Assembly (NCBI RefSeq): GCF_900100955.1
Contig: NZ_FNCC01000008.1
Coordinates: 310,001 to 374,000 of the forward strand
Origin: Lentzea fradiae
Lineage (GTDB): Bacteria > Actinomycetota > Actinomycetes > Mycobacteriales > Pseudonocardiaceae
Reading direction: 5' to 3'
Length of the DNA: 64,000 nt
The notes below the pieces were generated by a model, which was not told where the DNA came from, did not search any database, and was given only the letters and a program-made list of their open reading frames with translations. How positions within the stretch are numbered: position 1 is the first letter of the stretch; the number at the start of each line of letters is the position of its first letter. This document shows positions 17,701 through 25,579 of the stretch, piece after piece. The position numbers and the translations under genes are program-made.

Positions 17701-18603
17701 TCGTTGCTGGCCGTGGGCATCGTCAACCGCATCAACCGAGACTTCAACAGCTCCCTGCCCCTCCAGGTGCTCTTCGACGCACCGACGGTCGAGGCACTGG
17801 CGAAGGTCGTGGACGGCGAGAGCGCCGACACGGCGTCCAGGCTCGTCCGCCTCAACGCCGCCGGCACCCTCGAACCCGTCTACTGCTGGCCGGGCCTGGG
17901 CGGCTACCCGATGAACCTCCGCCGGCTGGCGGCGCGCGCGGGCCGCCCGTTCTACGGCGTGCAGGCCCACGGCGTGAACCAGGGCGAGACCGCCTTCCCG
18001 TCCATCGCCGAGATGGCCGCCCGCGACCTCGAACTGCTGCGCCGCAGGCAACCCCGCGGCCCCTACACGCTGTGGGGCTACTCCTTCGGCGCCCGCGTCG
18101 CGTTCGAGGCGGCACACCAGCTCGAACGGGCGGGGGAGCGGGTCGAGCAGCTCCACCTCCTCGCCCCCGGCAACCCGATGGCGGGCGGCACCGACCGCAC
18201 ACCGAGCTGGCGCAGCCGCGGCTACGTGACGATCCTCTTCTCGGTCTTCGCCGGTGCCGTCTCCGGCGACCTGCTCGACGAGTGCCTCGCCGTGACCCGG
18301 GACGAGGCGACGTTCACCGAGTTCGTGAGCTCCCGGCTGGGCATCGACCAGGCCCTCGTGACCAGGATCGCCGCGGTCGTGCGCCAGACCTACCGCTTCG
18401 ACTACACGGACCGGGAGCTCGAACAACGCGCCATCGCGGCTCCCGTCACCGTGTTCCGCGCGCAAGGCGACCAGCCGTCGTTCATCGAACGCCCCGCCGT
18501 TCGCGCCCGAGTGTCCTTCGTGGACGTTCCGGCGGACCACTACGGAATGCTCCGCACCCCACTCGTGGACACCCTCGTGGACCACATCCGTTCCGCACGC
18601 TGA
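14788..18603 (+). CDS. Indigoidine synthase-like NRPS (A-Ox-T-TE)
   Basis: 1271 aa, matching the roughly 1280 aa of BpsA/IndC. Adenylation domain: A3 YTSGSTGKPKGA at about 171. The oxidase (nitroreductase-like, FMN) domain is inserted between A8 and A10, about 540-860, starting KTYRFYEGGEVTR. A10 NGKID is near 911, carrier site GGNSL with Ser972, and thioesterase GYSFG with Ser1099. The LMDQGNHG/HHQSK stretch before Ox is also characteristic. Such enzymes cyclise and oxidise L-glutamine to the aminopyridinedione that dimerises to blue indigoidine or feeds minimycin-type products. GTG 14788 is chosen for its GAAGGGGG ribosome binding site. No IndA/IndB partner is next to it, and a 4'-phosphopantetheinyl transferase is not in the window. 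Confidence 0.92.
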   Translation: MERALLDADTHTREFNRTLRNLPEWTLVDLLEEQVRVRGRDIAVVDGDERLTFAELSARAKELGAYLRQRGVRKDDCVGLFVHSSADLLVGAWGVLHAGGAYLPLAPEYPEDRLRYMVEDFGGGLVLTQDELAPKLLGLVPPHTAVVTFDEVTAAAPAPPPAPGDLAYVIYTSGSTGKPKGAMIEHRAIVNQLGWLAETYGIDHRRVVLQKTPMSFDAAQWEILAAACGSTVVVGAPGVYRDPEALIETIKAHGVTTLQCVPTLLQAILDTERITECTSLAQVFCGGEALSRSLAQQFFAEMPDRELVNLYGPTECTINSSSHRVDPATVADGPPTVPIGSPVHNTQYYVLNGDREPVAIGEIGELHVGGLQLARGYLGRPDLTVDRFVPNPFEADFGSPRLYRTGDLAYWNPDGTAVFVGRTDNQVKLRGFRVELDEVRLALETHEWIKHAAVVVRDDPRTGFQNLVAFVELNPKEAALMDQGNHGAHHQSKAGRVQLRAQLSNLGCRDEAELAGKVAVVLPGAEPTALQRRAVFARKTYRFYEGGEVTRDDIVTLLRTRPAASAPRDPRAVTRAEFGGIMRYFGQFHSVKRLLPKYGYASPGSLYAAQLYLEIDDLFGLEPGFYYYHPVEHRLYLVQRKEPGAAPRARVHFVGKRRAIEPVYRNNIQEVLEIEAGHMAGLFDQILPAHGLGLRAAEHTPEVMAHLECAEDDYYLGAFDLAPASPAPSGEEPMDVYVQAHGDQVTGLPGGFYRWTDGDFEPVSAGVIERRHVIAINQQAYERSSFGVALVSRTGHAWRSYLELGRVLHRLQAVRGLGLMSSGYSSKTDNDLPSHRRLTALLGERGLPVGPSYFAIGGRVSAEQIRHRGMKEDAVHMKGPTELIRDDLRSFLPDYMMPNKVVVLDRLPHTANGKIDTRSLAESELAASDFSDRPVVEPRTETERRIGEIWRSLMKVDVVSVQSDFFETGGNSLLAVGIVNRINRDFNSSLPLQVLFDAPTVEALAKVVDGESADTASRLVRLNAAGTLEPVYCWPGLGGYPMNLRRLAARAGRPFYGVQAHGVNQGETAFPSIAEMAARDLELLRRRQPRGPYTLWGYSFGARVAFEAAHQLERAGERVEQLHLLAPGNPMAGGTDRTPSWRSRGYVTILFSVFAGAVSGDLLDECLAVTRDEATFTEFVSSRLGIDQALVTRIAAVVRQTYRFDYTDRELEQRAIAAPVTVFRAQGDQPSFIERPAVRARVSFVDVPADHYGMLRTPLVDTLVDHIRSAR

Positions 18604-18615
18604 GGAGACACCGCC

Positions 18616-18837
18616 ATGCCCCACGTCACGATCAAGCACTTCCCCGCGACGCTCTCCGCCGAGCAGGCCGCCACCCTCTCGGCTGCGCTCACCACCGCCG
18701 TCACCGGCGCTTTCGGCTGCCCGGACACGGTGGTGTCGATCGCCCTGCAACCGGTGCCCGCCGAGGCGTGGGACGAGCAGGTGTACCAGCCGGAGATCGC
18801 CGGTCAGGAGGCACTGCTGAAACGGCCCGCCTACTGA
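18616..18837 (+). CDS. 4-oxalocrotonate tautomerase family protein
   Basis: 73 aa, standard size for the family. Pro2 directly after the initiator Met is the catalytic base (PHVTIKHFP), with the usual beta-alpha-beta pattern and VVSIALQPV strand. It lies 12 nt downstream of the indigoidine-synthase-like gene and is surely co-transcribed. It may tautomerise an unsaturated keto/enol intermediate from the glutamine-derived product. The usual Arg11/Arg39 pair is not obvious, so the substrate may differ from 4-oxalocrotonate. Confidence 0.82.
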   Translation: MPHVTIKHFPATLSAEQAATLSAALTTAVTGAFGCPDTVVSIALQPVPAEAWDEQVYQPEIAGQEALLKRPAY

Positions 18838-18845
18838 CGTCCCGT

Positions 18846-18870
18846 GCGGGGCCGGTGCATCCGGCCCCGC
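18846..18870. terminator. Convergent-gene terminator hairpin
   Basis: Perfect 10-bp stem GCGGGGCCGG with 5-nt loop TGCAT, filling the gap between the convergent tautomerase and SRPBCC genes. Probably serves both strands. Confidence 0.6.
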
Positions 18871-19314
18871 TCACGTCGCGAGGTGCCGGGCGGCGTGCGC
18901 CGCGAGGTCGTCGGCCAGCCCCTGCACGAGGCGTCGCAAGAAGCGCTGTGTGAACCAGCGCGACCACCACGACGTCGTGTACCGGCCTCGCCAGCGGATG
19001 AGGGTTCCGCCATCGGCGGGCTCCAGCTCGACTCGGGCCCGGTAGTCGCGGATGATCGGCAGGAACTCCGCCTCGTAGGCGAACAGGGCCGGCTCCCGCA
19101 GCTCCGTGATCCTTTCCTGGCTGACGTTCTTGCCCTTGCGGAAGGCGCGCACCGCTCCGACCCCGTCCCGGCCCGCCGGGTCGAGGTTGGCCGAGTGCCG
19201 CCGGTCCAGCTCGCCCAGCGAGGACCAGCGAGGCCACGACTCGGAGTCGACGAGCAGTGCCCAGACCGCTTCCCGGGGCGCTGGGGAGAAGGCGGAGATG
19301 TCGTAGTGGAGCAT
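18871..19314 (-). CDS. SRPBCC/polyketide-cyclase-like protein
   Basis: 147 aa with the START/SRPBCC pattern: FSPAPREAVWALLVDSESWPRW at the N-terminus, GVGAVRAF in the middle, and a long C-terminal helix (RFLRRLVQGLADDLAAHA). The fold makes a hydrophobic cavity for lipophilic ligands. ATG 19312-19314 has a strong GGAGG site. It ends a three-gene operon (FAD monooxygenase, membrane protein, this), divergent from a TetR repressor. It may bind or process the monooxygenase substrate or product. Confidence 0.8.
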   Translation of the reverse strand: MLHYDISAFSPAPREAVWALLVDSESWPRWSSLGELDRRHSANLDPAGRDGVGAVRAFRKGKNVSQERITELREPALFAYEAEFLPIIRDYRARVELEPADGGTLIRWRGRYTTSWWSRWFTQRFLRRLVQGLADDLAAHAARHLAT

Positions 19315-19327
19315 CGTGTCCTCCTGT

Positions 19328-19738
19328 TCATCGGATAGGTCGCCGGGCTTCGGGCAGCGGCAGCAGGCGTCGGAAGGTCGGAAGAGCGACGGCGAGCACC
19401 GCGAAGTGCATGAGCCCCAAAGCGATGCCACCGGCCGCGTCCAGACGCAGCGCGATGAGCACGTCGGGGATCAGCGAGACGACCACGACCAGCGGCACCA
19501 GCCAGGACAGGACCGTGGCGGGGTCTTCGGCGAAGCGGCGCACGATCGTCCAGCCCGCGGCACCCAGGACGACGCCGACCAGGGTCAGAGTGAGGTAGGC
19601 GGGCGGCGTCAGGCCCGGAACTGCGGCGGAGTCCGCGCCGAGGGCCTGCGCGGCGAGCGCGATCAGGGCGTTGAGGACGCAGGCGCCCGCGGTGACGGTC
19701 AGCACGGCCAAGCCGAACCCGCGGGCGACGGTCGTCAT
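19328..19738 (-). CDS. Four-helix membrane protein (DUF6069-like)
   Basis: 136 aa with four hydrophobic segments (AVLTVTAGACVLNALIAL, YLTLTLVGVVLGAAGWTIV, VLSWLVPLVVVVSLIPDV, ALGLMHFAVLAVALP). This topology matches small actinobacterial membrane proteins of the DUF6069 type. The start ATG overlaps the stop of the monooxygenase gene (ATGA). No catalytic motif. Role unknown; co-regulation suggests a link to the same substrate. Confidence 0.68.
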   Translation of the reverse strand: MTTVARGFGLAVLTVTAGACVLNALIALAAQALGADSAAVPGLTPPAYLTLTLVGVVLGAAGWTIVRRFAEDPATVLSWLVPLVVVVSLIPDVLIALRLDAAGGIALGLMHFAVLAVALPTFRRLLPLPEARRPIR

Positions 19739-20964
19739 GACCGGTTCCCCGAGGCCGGTCCGGCACCGGTCAGAACAGGAGCCGGACGTTCGGTCGTCTC
19801 GGCGGCGCGTCGGCGGTGGACGATCCTGCGGGCGACGCTGAGAACGAGCCTGCGCAACACCACCACCGGCGTGCTCGACGGGACGAACCTCTGCTGCTTG
19901 ATCTTCGCGATCCGCTGTTCCTCGGTGATGAACGGGCGAAGCCCGGTCTCCCACGCGTCCAGGGCCGCGTCGAGATCGCCGGGGTGCTCCCGCACGGCCT
20001 TGCCGAGAGCGGCGCCACCACGCAGCGCCGCCGAGGCGCCCATGCCCGAGTAGGTGGTCAGGCACCACGCCGCGTCGCCGAGCAGCACCACCCGGCCCGA
20101 GCTCCACCGCGGCATCTTCACCTGGTGGACCGAGTCGAAGAGGACGTCCGGTGCCGTTTCGAGGGAGTCGAGGATGTGACGCACCGCCGGGTCGTTCATT
20201 CCCGCGTAGACCGACCGCAGCTGCTCGGTCCGCGAGCCGCTGAACTGCTTCTGGATGTCATCGGTCCGGTACGTCAGCAACGTCGTGGGTGCGTGGTCAG
20301 CGAACCCGAACACCCACGCGGCGCGCTTGGCCCGCGGGACGACGATGGTGTCGGTCGGGGCGAACGAGGGCACGTGCTCCTTCAGCTGGAAGGCGCAGAC
20401 CATCGCGTTCCAGTCCGTCATGTAGTCCTCGTGCGGGCCGAACACCATCCGGCGCACGGTCGAGCGCAGCCCGTCCGCTCCGACCACGAGGTCGAAGGTC
20501 TCGCTGTACCGCGCCCCGGAACCGGCGTCGTCGAGCAGGACCCGCACTCCATCGGGACCCTGGACGATCTCGGCCGGGGTGGTGGCGAACCGCACCTCGA
20601 CGGGGTCTTCGGCGTCGGTGACGCTCTGCCACAGCGCGGCCTCGATGTCGCCGCGCAGCACCGCCGCCGGACCGGCCTGGTCCTGGTCCAGGAACCCCAG
20701 TTCCGGCTTCGGTTCGCCCCGGCGGTACAGCGCCCAGGTGTTCCCGCCCTCCTTCCACGCCGGGTTGCGGGTGTGCAGGTGACCGGCGACGCCCAGGTCG
20801 GCGGCGGCCTCCCGGCCCTGCGGGAATAGGAAGACGAAGTAACCCCCCGTCCGGCGCTCGGCGGCCCGTTCGACGATCACCGGCGTCCAGCCCGCCCGGC
20901 GCAGCCCGATCGCCGCGGACATCCCCGCGATCCCCAGGCCAACGATCAACGCACGCTTCCCCAT
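19735..20964 (-). CDS. FAD-dependent monooxygenase (PHBH/TetX type)
   Basis: 409 aa. N-terminal FAD dinucleotide fold ALIVGLGIAGMSAAIGLRRAG followed by VIVERA. The DG motif is VVGADGLRSTVR (about 165) and the second FAD motif GRVVLLGDAAWCLTTYSGMGAS (about 285). These define group A aromatic hydroxylases, a family that also includes antibiotic-modifying TetX. It is the first gene of an operon divergent from a TetR repressor, with a 15-bp inverted repeat in between, so it is probably induced by its substrate. Could be detoxification or a resistance determinant; no assignment to a specific compound. Confidence 0.87.
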   Translation of the reverse strand: MGKRALIVGLGIAGMSAAIGLRRAGWTPVIVERAAERRTGGYFVFLFPQGREAAADLGVAGHLHTRNPAWKEGGNTWALYRRGEPKPELGFLDQDQAGPAAVLRGDIEAALWQSVTDAEDPVEVRFATTPAEIVQGPDGVRVLLDDAGSGARYSETFDLVVGADGLRSTVRRMVFGPHEDYMTDWNAMVCAFQLKEHVPSFAPTDTIVVPRAKRAAWVFGFADHAPTTLLTYRTDDIQKQFSGSRTEQLRSVYAGMNDPAVRHILDSLETAPDVLFDSVHQVKMPRWSSGRVVLLGDAAWCLTTYSGMGASAALRGGAALGKAVREHPGDLDAALDAWETGLRPFITEEQRIAKIKQQRFVPSSTPVVVLRRLVLSVARRIVHRRRAAETTERPAPVLTGAGPASGNRS

Positions 20965-21031
20965 GGTGTTCCTCTCCGGATGCTCCGTCGCCCGTCCCGA
21001 TGACGAGACGACGCCGGGCGGTAGGTCCCGC

Positions 21032-21084
21032 CCTTAACTAAGTTCAATTCGCCCCTCCGGCAGCGTGCCTGAACTTTGTTAAGG
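21032..21084. promoter_or_regulatory. TetR operator, double AACnnnGTT sites
   Basis: CCTTAACTAAGTTCA (21032-21046) and TGAACTTTGTTAAGG (21070-21084) form an inverted repeat matching at 14 of 15 positions with a 23-bp spacer. Each arm contains its own AACnnnGTT palindrome, so two dimers could bind. It lies between the FAD monooxygenase and the TetR gene and abuts the TetR ribosome binding site, implying autoregulation and control of the divergent operon. Confidence 0.7.
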
Positions 21085-21092
21085 TGTCAACC

Positions 21093-21761
21093 GTGGCCAA
21101 GGGCATGAGCAAGGAGCGGATCGTCGCGGCGGCGCTGGACCTGCTCAACGACAAGGGGATGGACGCGCTCACCGTCCGTGCGCTCGCCGCGCGGCTCGGG
21201 GTGCAGGCGCCCGCGCTGTACTGGCACGTCCGCAACAAGCAGGAACTGCTCGACGAGATGGGCACGTTCGTCATGCGCCGCGTCAGGGACGCGCTGGCGG
21301 CGATCCCGCCCGACGCCGGCTGGCGCGACAGCCTCGCCGGCTACGGCCGGGCCCTCCGCGCGGAGTACCTGAGCTATCGGGACGGTGCTCGCATCTTCAG
21401 CGGCACGCGCCTGGCCGACGCGGACGTGCTCAGAGCGAAGGAGACCTGGCTGGCGCGCTTCATGGCGGCCGGGTTCACCCTCGCCGACGCCAACGACGCC
21501 TTCGACGTCGTCACCGCGATCGTCGTCGGCTTCGTCATCGAGGAACAGGAGCGGGTGCAGTCGGACGAGGCCGACCCCGCTCGTTACTCGGCCGCCGAAC
21601 GCGATGCCTTGCTCGGCGAGGGCGTCGAGCTGGTCAAAGCCGTGGACCGCCTGCCCGATGACCACGACACGCGGTTCGAGCGGCACCTGGGCCTCGTCCT
21701 CGACGGGCTTGCGACCAGGTTGCTGTCCCCCGGGAGGGCTACAGAGGACTGTCCACCCTGA
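21093..21761 (+). CDS. TetR-family repressor
   Basis: 222 aa. N-terminal HTH: SKERIVAAALDLLNDKGMDAL, LAARLGVQAPALYWHVRNKQ with the ALYWHV recognition helix typical of TetR proper and TetR_C class regulators. The C-terminal half is the ligand-binding dimerisation domain. GTG 21093 has AAGG upstream, GTG 21084 is an alternative. Divergent from and presumably repressing the FAD monooxygenase operon through the inverted repeat between them. Confidence 0.88.
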   Translation: MAKGMSKERIVAAALDLLNDKGMDALTVRALAARLGVQAPALYWHVRNKQELLDEMGTFVMRRVRDALAAIPPDAGWRDSLAGYGRALRAEYLSYRDGARIFSGTRLADADVLRAKETWLARFMAAGFTLADANDAFDVVTAIVVGFVIEEQERVQSDEADPARYSAAERDALLGEGVELVKAVDRLPDDHDTRFERHLGLVLDGLATRLLSPGRATEDCPP

Positions 21762-21860
21762 GGGGATTCGTGAAGTCGTGCTCTCTCAATAGGTTTGTGC
21801 TGCCGACGACGCGAGTGCGTTGCGGTACGCCAAGAGTTGAGGGGCAGGGCGTTGAAGACG

Positions 21861-23444
21861 ATGCAACGGTCGGTGGAAGCGGGCAGTCCTCGGAAGCTCG
21901 CGAGGGTGGTGATCACGGCGGCGCTCACCGTCGCGGCGGTGTCCGCCTGTGATGCCACGGAAGAGGCGCTCAGGGAGGACGCGCCACAGAGCGTCGCCGA
22001 GACGGCCGCCACGCCGCGCATCGCGTGGGGTGCGTGCCCGGAGCCGGCCGAAGGCGCCAGTCGCGATCCCCGGCTCACCTGTGGAACCGTGGAAGTCCCG
22101 CTGGACTACCGGAACCCCGGTGGTGAGAAGATCGTGGTCACCGTCTCGAAGCTGCCGGCGCCGGAGTCCCGCGACCGCCGCGGTGTCCTGCTGCTGAACC
22201 CCGGCGGCCCGGCGTTGTCCGGTTTGGACACTCCGGGTGTCGTGGCGCCGACCCTGCCACAGGCGGTGCTGGCGGCGTACGACCTGATCGGCTTCGACCC
22301 GCGCGGGGTCGGGCACAGCACGCCGCAGAGCTGCGGCCTCGACGACCCGTCCCTCCCCGGTCTCTTCCCGTACCCGGCCGCGGACGGCTCGATCACCGCG
22401 AACGCCGACCACGCCCGTTCCACCGCCGAACGGTGCGGGAAGAACGGCGGTGAGAAGATCCGGCACTTCACCACCGCCAACACGGCCCGCGACATGGATG
22501 TCATCCGCGCGGCGCTCGGCGAGGAGAAGATCTCCTACTGGGGCCAGTCCTACGGCACGTACCTCGGCACCGTCTACGAGTCCCTGTTCCCGGAGCGCGC
22601 CGACCGCGTGGTCCTCGAAGGCAACGTCAACCCCACCAAGGTCTGGGCCCACGCCAAGGACAACTGGGGCAAGGCCATGTCGGACCGCTTCCCCGACGCG
22701 GCACGGGTCGCCGCCGCGCAGCACGCCGCGCTCGGGCTGGGCGAGACCGCCGACGAGGTGACCAAGAGGTACCTGGCACTCGCCGACCGCCTCGACAGCA
22801 CTCCCGCGCCCGTCCCCGGAACTTCACTGGCGCTGACGGGTGCGATGCTGCGCACCGTCACCTACAGCCTCCTGCTGGAGAACGAGACCCTGCCGGTGCT
22901 CGCGCAGTTCTGGAAGGCCGCCGCCGGGCTGGCCGACGGCAAGCTCACCGAGGCCGACGGCCAGGTGCTGCGGCAGGTGTTCGCCGCGCCGCCGCCGACC
23001 CCCGGCGTCCCGGCCGACAACCAGGCCACCATGTTCCTCGCGTTGACCTGTGGCGACGCGCAGTGGCCCGGCGATGTCGGCGAGTACTCCCGCCGCACCG
23101 CGGAGGACCGCGCGGCCTGGCCGCTCAGCGCGGGGATGCCCGCCAACATCTGGCCGTGCGCGTTCTGGCCGAAGCCGGTCGAAGAGCCCGTCCGCGTGAC
23201 CGCCAAGGGACCGCGCAACACGCTGATCCTGCAGAACCGCAGGGACAACGCCACGCCGTGGGAGGACGGTCTCGGGCTGTACGAGGTCCTCGGCAACCGC
23301 GCGGCTTTCGTCGGCGCGGACAACGGCGGCCACTACGTCTACAACCGCGGCTCACAGTGCGTGGACGAGGCAACGGTGAAGTTCCTGACCGCCGGCCTGC
23401 TCCCGGACAAGCAGGTCGACTGCGCCGACATCACCCCGCGGTGA
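21861..23444 (+). CDS. Secreted lipoprotein alpha/beta hydrolase (TAP-like tripeptidyl aminopeptidase family)
   Basis: 527 aa. Signal sequence with lipobox VSAC at about residue 28-31, so it is an anchored lipoprotein. Domain order: CGTVEVPLDYRNP near the start, oxyanion region NPGGPALSG, FDPRGVGHS, nucleophile elbow GQSYGTYLG (about residue 230), then a helical insert, then the TAP C-terminal domain with QNRRDNATPW and catalytic His in NGGHYVY. These proteins resemble SlpD/E-type mycelium-associated aminopeptidases of Streptomyces. ATG 21861 chosen; TTG 21852 is possible. Stands alone downstream of the TetR gene. Likely extracellular peptide hydrolysis. Confidence 0.85.
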   Translation: MQRSVEAGSPRKLARVVITAALTVAAVSACDATEEALREDAPQSVAETAATPRIAWGACPEPAEGASRDPRLTCGTVEVPLDYRNPGGEKIVVTVSKLPAPESRDRRGVLLLNPGGPALSGLDTPGVVAPTLPQAVLAAYDLIGFDPRGVGHSTPQSCGLDDPSLPGLFPYPAADGSITANADHARSTAERCGKNGGEKIRHFTTANTARDMDVIRAALGEEKISYWGQSYGTYLGTVYESLFPERADRVVLEGNVNPTKVWAHAKDNWGKAMSDRFPDAARVAAAQHAALGLGETADEVTKRYLALADRLDSTPAPVPGTSLALTGAMLRTVTYSLLLENETLPVLAQFWKAAAGLADGKLTEADGQVLRQVFAAPPPTPGVPADNQATMFLALTCGDAQWPGDVGEYSRRTAEDRAAWPLSAGMPANIWPCAFWPKPVEEPVRVTAKGPRNTLILQNRRDNATPWEDGLGLYEVLGNRAAFVGADNGGHYVYNRGSQCVDEATVKFLTAGLLPDKQVDCADITPR

Positions 23445-23588
23445 ACCTGAGCCCAGACTCGCAGCGTCGGCCACACCACGTCCCAGGGCGCGTTCCGGTC
23501 GGTGGCGAGCCAGGTCTTCGTGCCCCGGCGCGCCGATCGTCTGCGCTTTGCGGCCACCGCCGTGACAGTCTCTTGTGGACGGTCGTGG

Positions 23589-24371
23589 TCAGGAGTCCAG
23601 GTCCAGCCATTCGCCGACGGCGAGCACGCGGGCCCGTTCTCCCGCCTGCTCGCGGAACTCCTTCGCGGGGTCGGCGACCTCGACGTAGCCGTCGATCTTG
23701 AACGGCTGCTCCACCTCGTAGTGGATGGGCACCGCGTGCCGGGCGCCGAGGATGTTCGCGGCGACGGCGGCCTGCCGCGGGTTCATCGCCGCGGTCAGCG
23801 GACTGGGCGGCTGCAGGTGGGGTGCGTCGACCACCGCGCCGTTGGCGGGCAGGAACACCGCGTCGAACGGGCCGAAGCGCCGCGCGACGAGCCACCACCA
23901 GCCGTGGAACATCGTGTCGCCACCGTGGAAGACGCGCTGTCCGCCCGCTTCCACCACCCAGCTCACCTGCGGGTCTCCCAGGCCGTCCAGGGACGGCACC
24001 GCGGTGACCTCGAACGGTCCGAGCTCCCGGGAGGACCAGGTGTCCACGACCTCGGTCGGCAACCGGTGCTCGATGATCTCGTGCTCGCTCGCCAGCGTTC
24101 CCGCGTTGTCCACGTCGTCACCGTGGCCGGGGGCCGGGCGGAGCAGGGGGACACCGGGAGGCAGGACGTCCACCAGCGCCGCCGGGTCGATGTGGTCGCG
24201 GTGCAGGTGGGTGACGAGCGCGGCGTCGACCTTGCCGCTCGGAGCCGTCAGTCCGATCCCGGGAAGCCAGCCGTGGAACAGCGGGGTCATGTCCCGGACG
24301 TAGTCGATCACCAGGCGCTTGCCGGCGGCCTCTACCTCAAGACCTGCCCAGCCCAGTCGTCGTGTTCGCAT
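23589..24371 (-). CDS. Metallo-beta-lactamase fold hydrolase (UlaG-like)
   Basis: 260 aa. Metal motif THLHRDHIDP (HxHxDH, about residue 54) with later ligands in FHGGDTMFHG and AVPIHYEVEQP. The UlaG/RomA-like subgroup opens with a GWAGLEVEAAGKRLVIDY strand pair, as here. Acts on phosphodiester, lactone or similar bonds in the cytoplasm. ATG 24369-24371 lies inside the end of the upstream MFS gene (40-nt overlap), showing co-transcription with that transporter and the SDR gene. Substrate unknown. Confidence 0.82.
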   Translation of the reverse strand: MRTRRLGWAGLEVEAAGKRLVIDYVRDMTPLFHGWLPGIGLTAPSGKVDAALVTHLHRDHIDPAALVDVLPPGVPLLRPAPGHGDDVDNAGTLASEHEIIEHRLPTEVVDTWSSRELGPFEVTAVPSLDGLGDPQVSWVVEAGGQRVFHGGDTMFHGWWWLVARRFGPFDAVFLPANGAVVDAPHLQPPSPLTAAMNPRQAAVAANILGARHAVPIHYEVEQPFKIDGYVEVADPAKEFREQAGERARVLAVGEWLDLDS

Positions 24372-25579
24372 GTCTCGTTCCTTCGTGGAGTGGTGCCGGC
24401 GCTCGCCGGGCGCCGGGATCGTGTGGGAGGCAGGAGGAAAGCGGCACCGGCGGCCAGGGCGAACCCCGCCATCGCGGCGGCCGTCGGCAGTCCCGGCGCG
24501 GTGCCGCCCAGCCCTGCGAGCAGGGCGCCCAGCCCGCCGCCGAGGAACTGGACGAACCCGAAGCCCGCGGCCGCCGTGCCGACCCGGGACCGCTGGTTCT
24601 CGAGTGCCAGTGCGACCGTGTTCGGCTGGGCGAACCCGATGCTCGCCACGGCGGCGAACTGGACCGCGAGCAGTGCGGGCAGACCGAGGTCTCCCAGCAC
24701 GACGACGAGGAGCGCGACGCTGCCCAGCGCCCCGCTCGCCAGGCTCGCGCCGAGCAGCGTCCGCACCGCGTGACGGCGAGCGAGGAGACCGCTGGCGTAG
24801 ACCGCCACCACCATGCCGATGGCGTTCACGGAGAACACCACGCCGTACTGCTGGGCCGACATGCCGTACAGGTCCTGGAGGACGAACGGCGAGCCCGTGA
24901 GGTAGGCGAACAGCGCACCGAACACGAACCCGTTGACGACGGTGTACCCGACCAGTGCCGGGTCTCGCAGCAGGGCGAGGTACGAGGTGGGGGAGCTGCG
25001 GCCACGCTGTTCGGGCGGCAGCGTCTCCGGCATGACGGCCACGGCCCACGTGAGCACCGCCGCCGACAGCACGGCGAGCGCCGCGAACACCGCCCGCCAG
25101 CCCGCGAGTCCCAGCAGCAGCGCGCCGGTGAGCGGCGCCAGCACCCGGACGACACCGACCTGGAGCATCACCGACGAGAACGTGCGCGCCGCGGCGGCAC
25201 CCGTCTCGCGGTCCCCGATGCAGGCGAACGCGATCACCGTGGTGAACGCACCGGCCACACCGTGCAGTGCGCGGAACGCCACGAGGCTCGTCGCGTCCGT
25301 CGCGACGGCGCACAGGACGCTTGCCAGCACGTACAGCGCGAGTCCCGCGAACAGCGGTCTGCGCCTGCCCAGGACGTCGCTCAACGGCCCGGCGGCGAGC
25401 TGTCCCGCCGTCAGCCCGACCAGGCACGCGGTCACCGTGAGCTGCACCGTCGACGTGCTCACCGAGAGGTCGCCCGCGATGCTCGGCAGTCCCGGCAGGT
25501 AGGCGTCGACCGACAGCGGGCCGAGGGAGGACAGGACCCCGAGGAGCAGGACCGTCGCTCTCGCGCCCTTCGGCGTCAT
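24332..25579 (-). CDS. Bcr/CflA-type MFS drug transporter
   Basis: 415 aa with about 12 membrane spans. DHA1 (12-span) signatures: SVDAYLPGLPSIAGDL in the first span, GPLSDVLGRRRPL in loop 2-3, and an RALHGVAGA segment in span 4 that corresponds to the RxxQG-like Bcr motif. It exports small hydrophobic compounds. Start ATG overlaps the SDR stop (ATGA). A long hydrophilic tail (about 30 aa) overlaps the next gene. It is under the same operator as the SDR gene, so probably induced with it. Confidence 0.86.
   Translation of the reverse strand: MTPKGARATVLLLGVLSSLGPLSVDAYLPGLPSIAGDLSVSTSTVQLTVTACLVGLTAGQLAAGPLSDVLGRRRPLFAGLALYVLASVLCAVATDATSLVAFRALHGVAGAFTTVIAFACIGDRETGAAAARTFSSVMLQVGVVRVLAPLTGALLLGLAGWRAVFAALAVLSAAVLTWAVAVMPETLPPEQRGRSSPTSYLALLRDPALVGYTVVNGFVFGALFAYLTGSPFVLQDLYGMSAQQYGVVFSVNAIGMVVAVYASGLLARRHAVRTLLGASLASGALGSVALLVVVLGDLGLPALLAVQFAAVASIGFAQPNTVALALENQRSRVGTAAAGFGFVQFLGGGLGALLAGLGGTAPGLPTAAAMAGFALAAGAAFLLPPTRSRRPASAGTTPRRNETCEHDDWAGQVLR

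Noticed and set aside
16591-18750. 719-codon minus-strand frame opposite the indigoidine-synthase-like gene
   Set aside because: Shadow of high-GC third-position bias; the plus strand has intact NRPS motifs.
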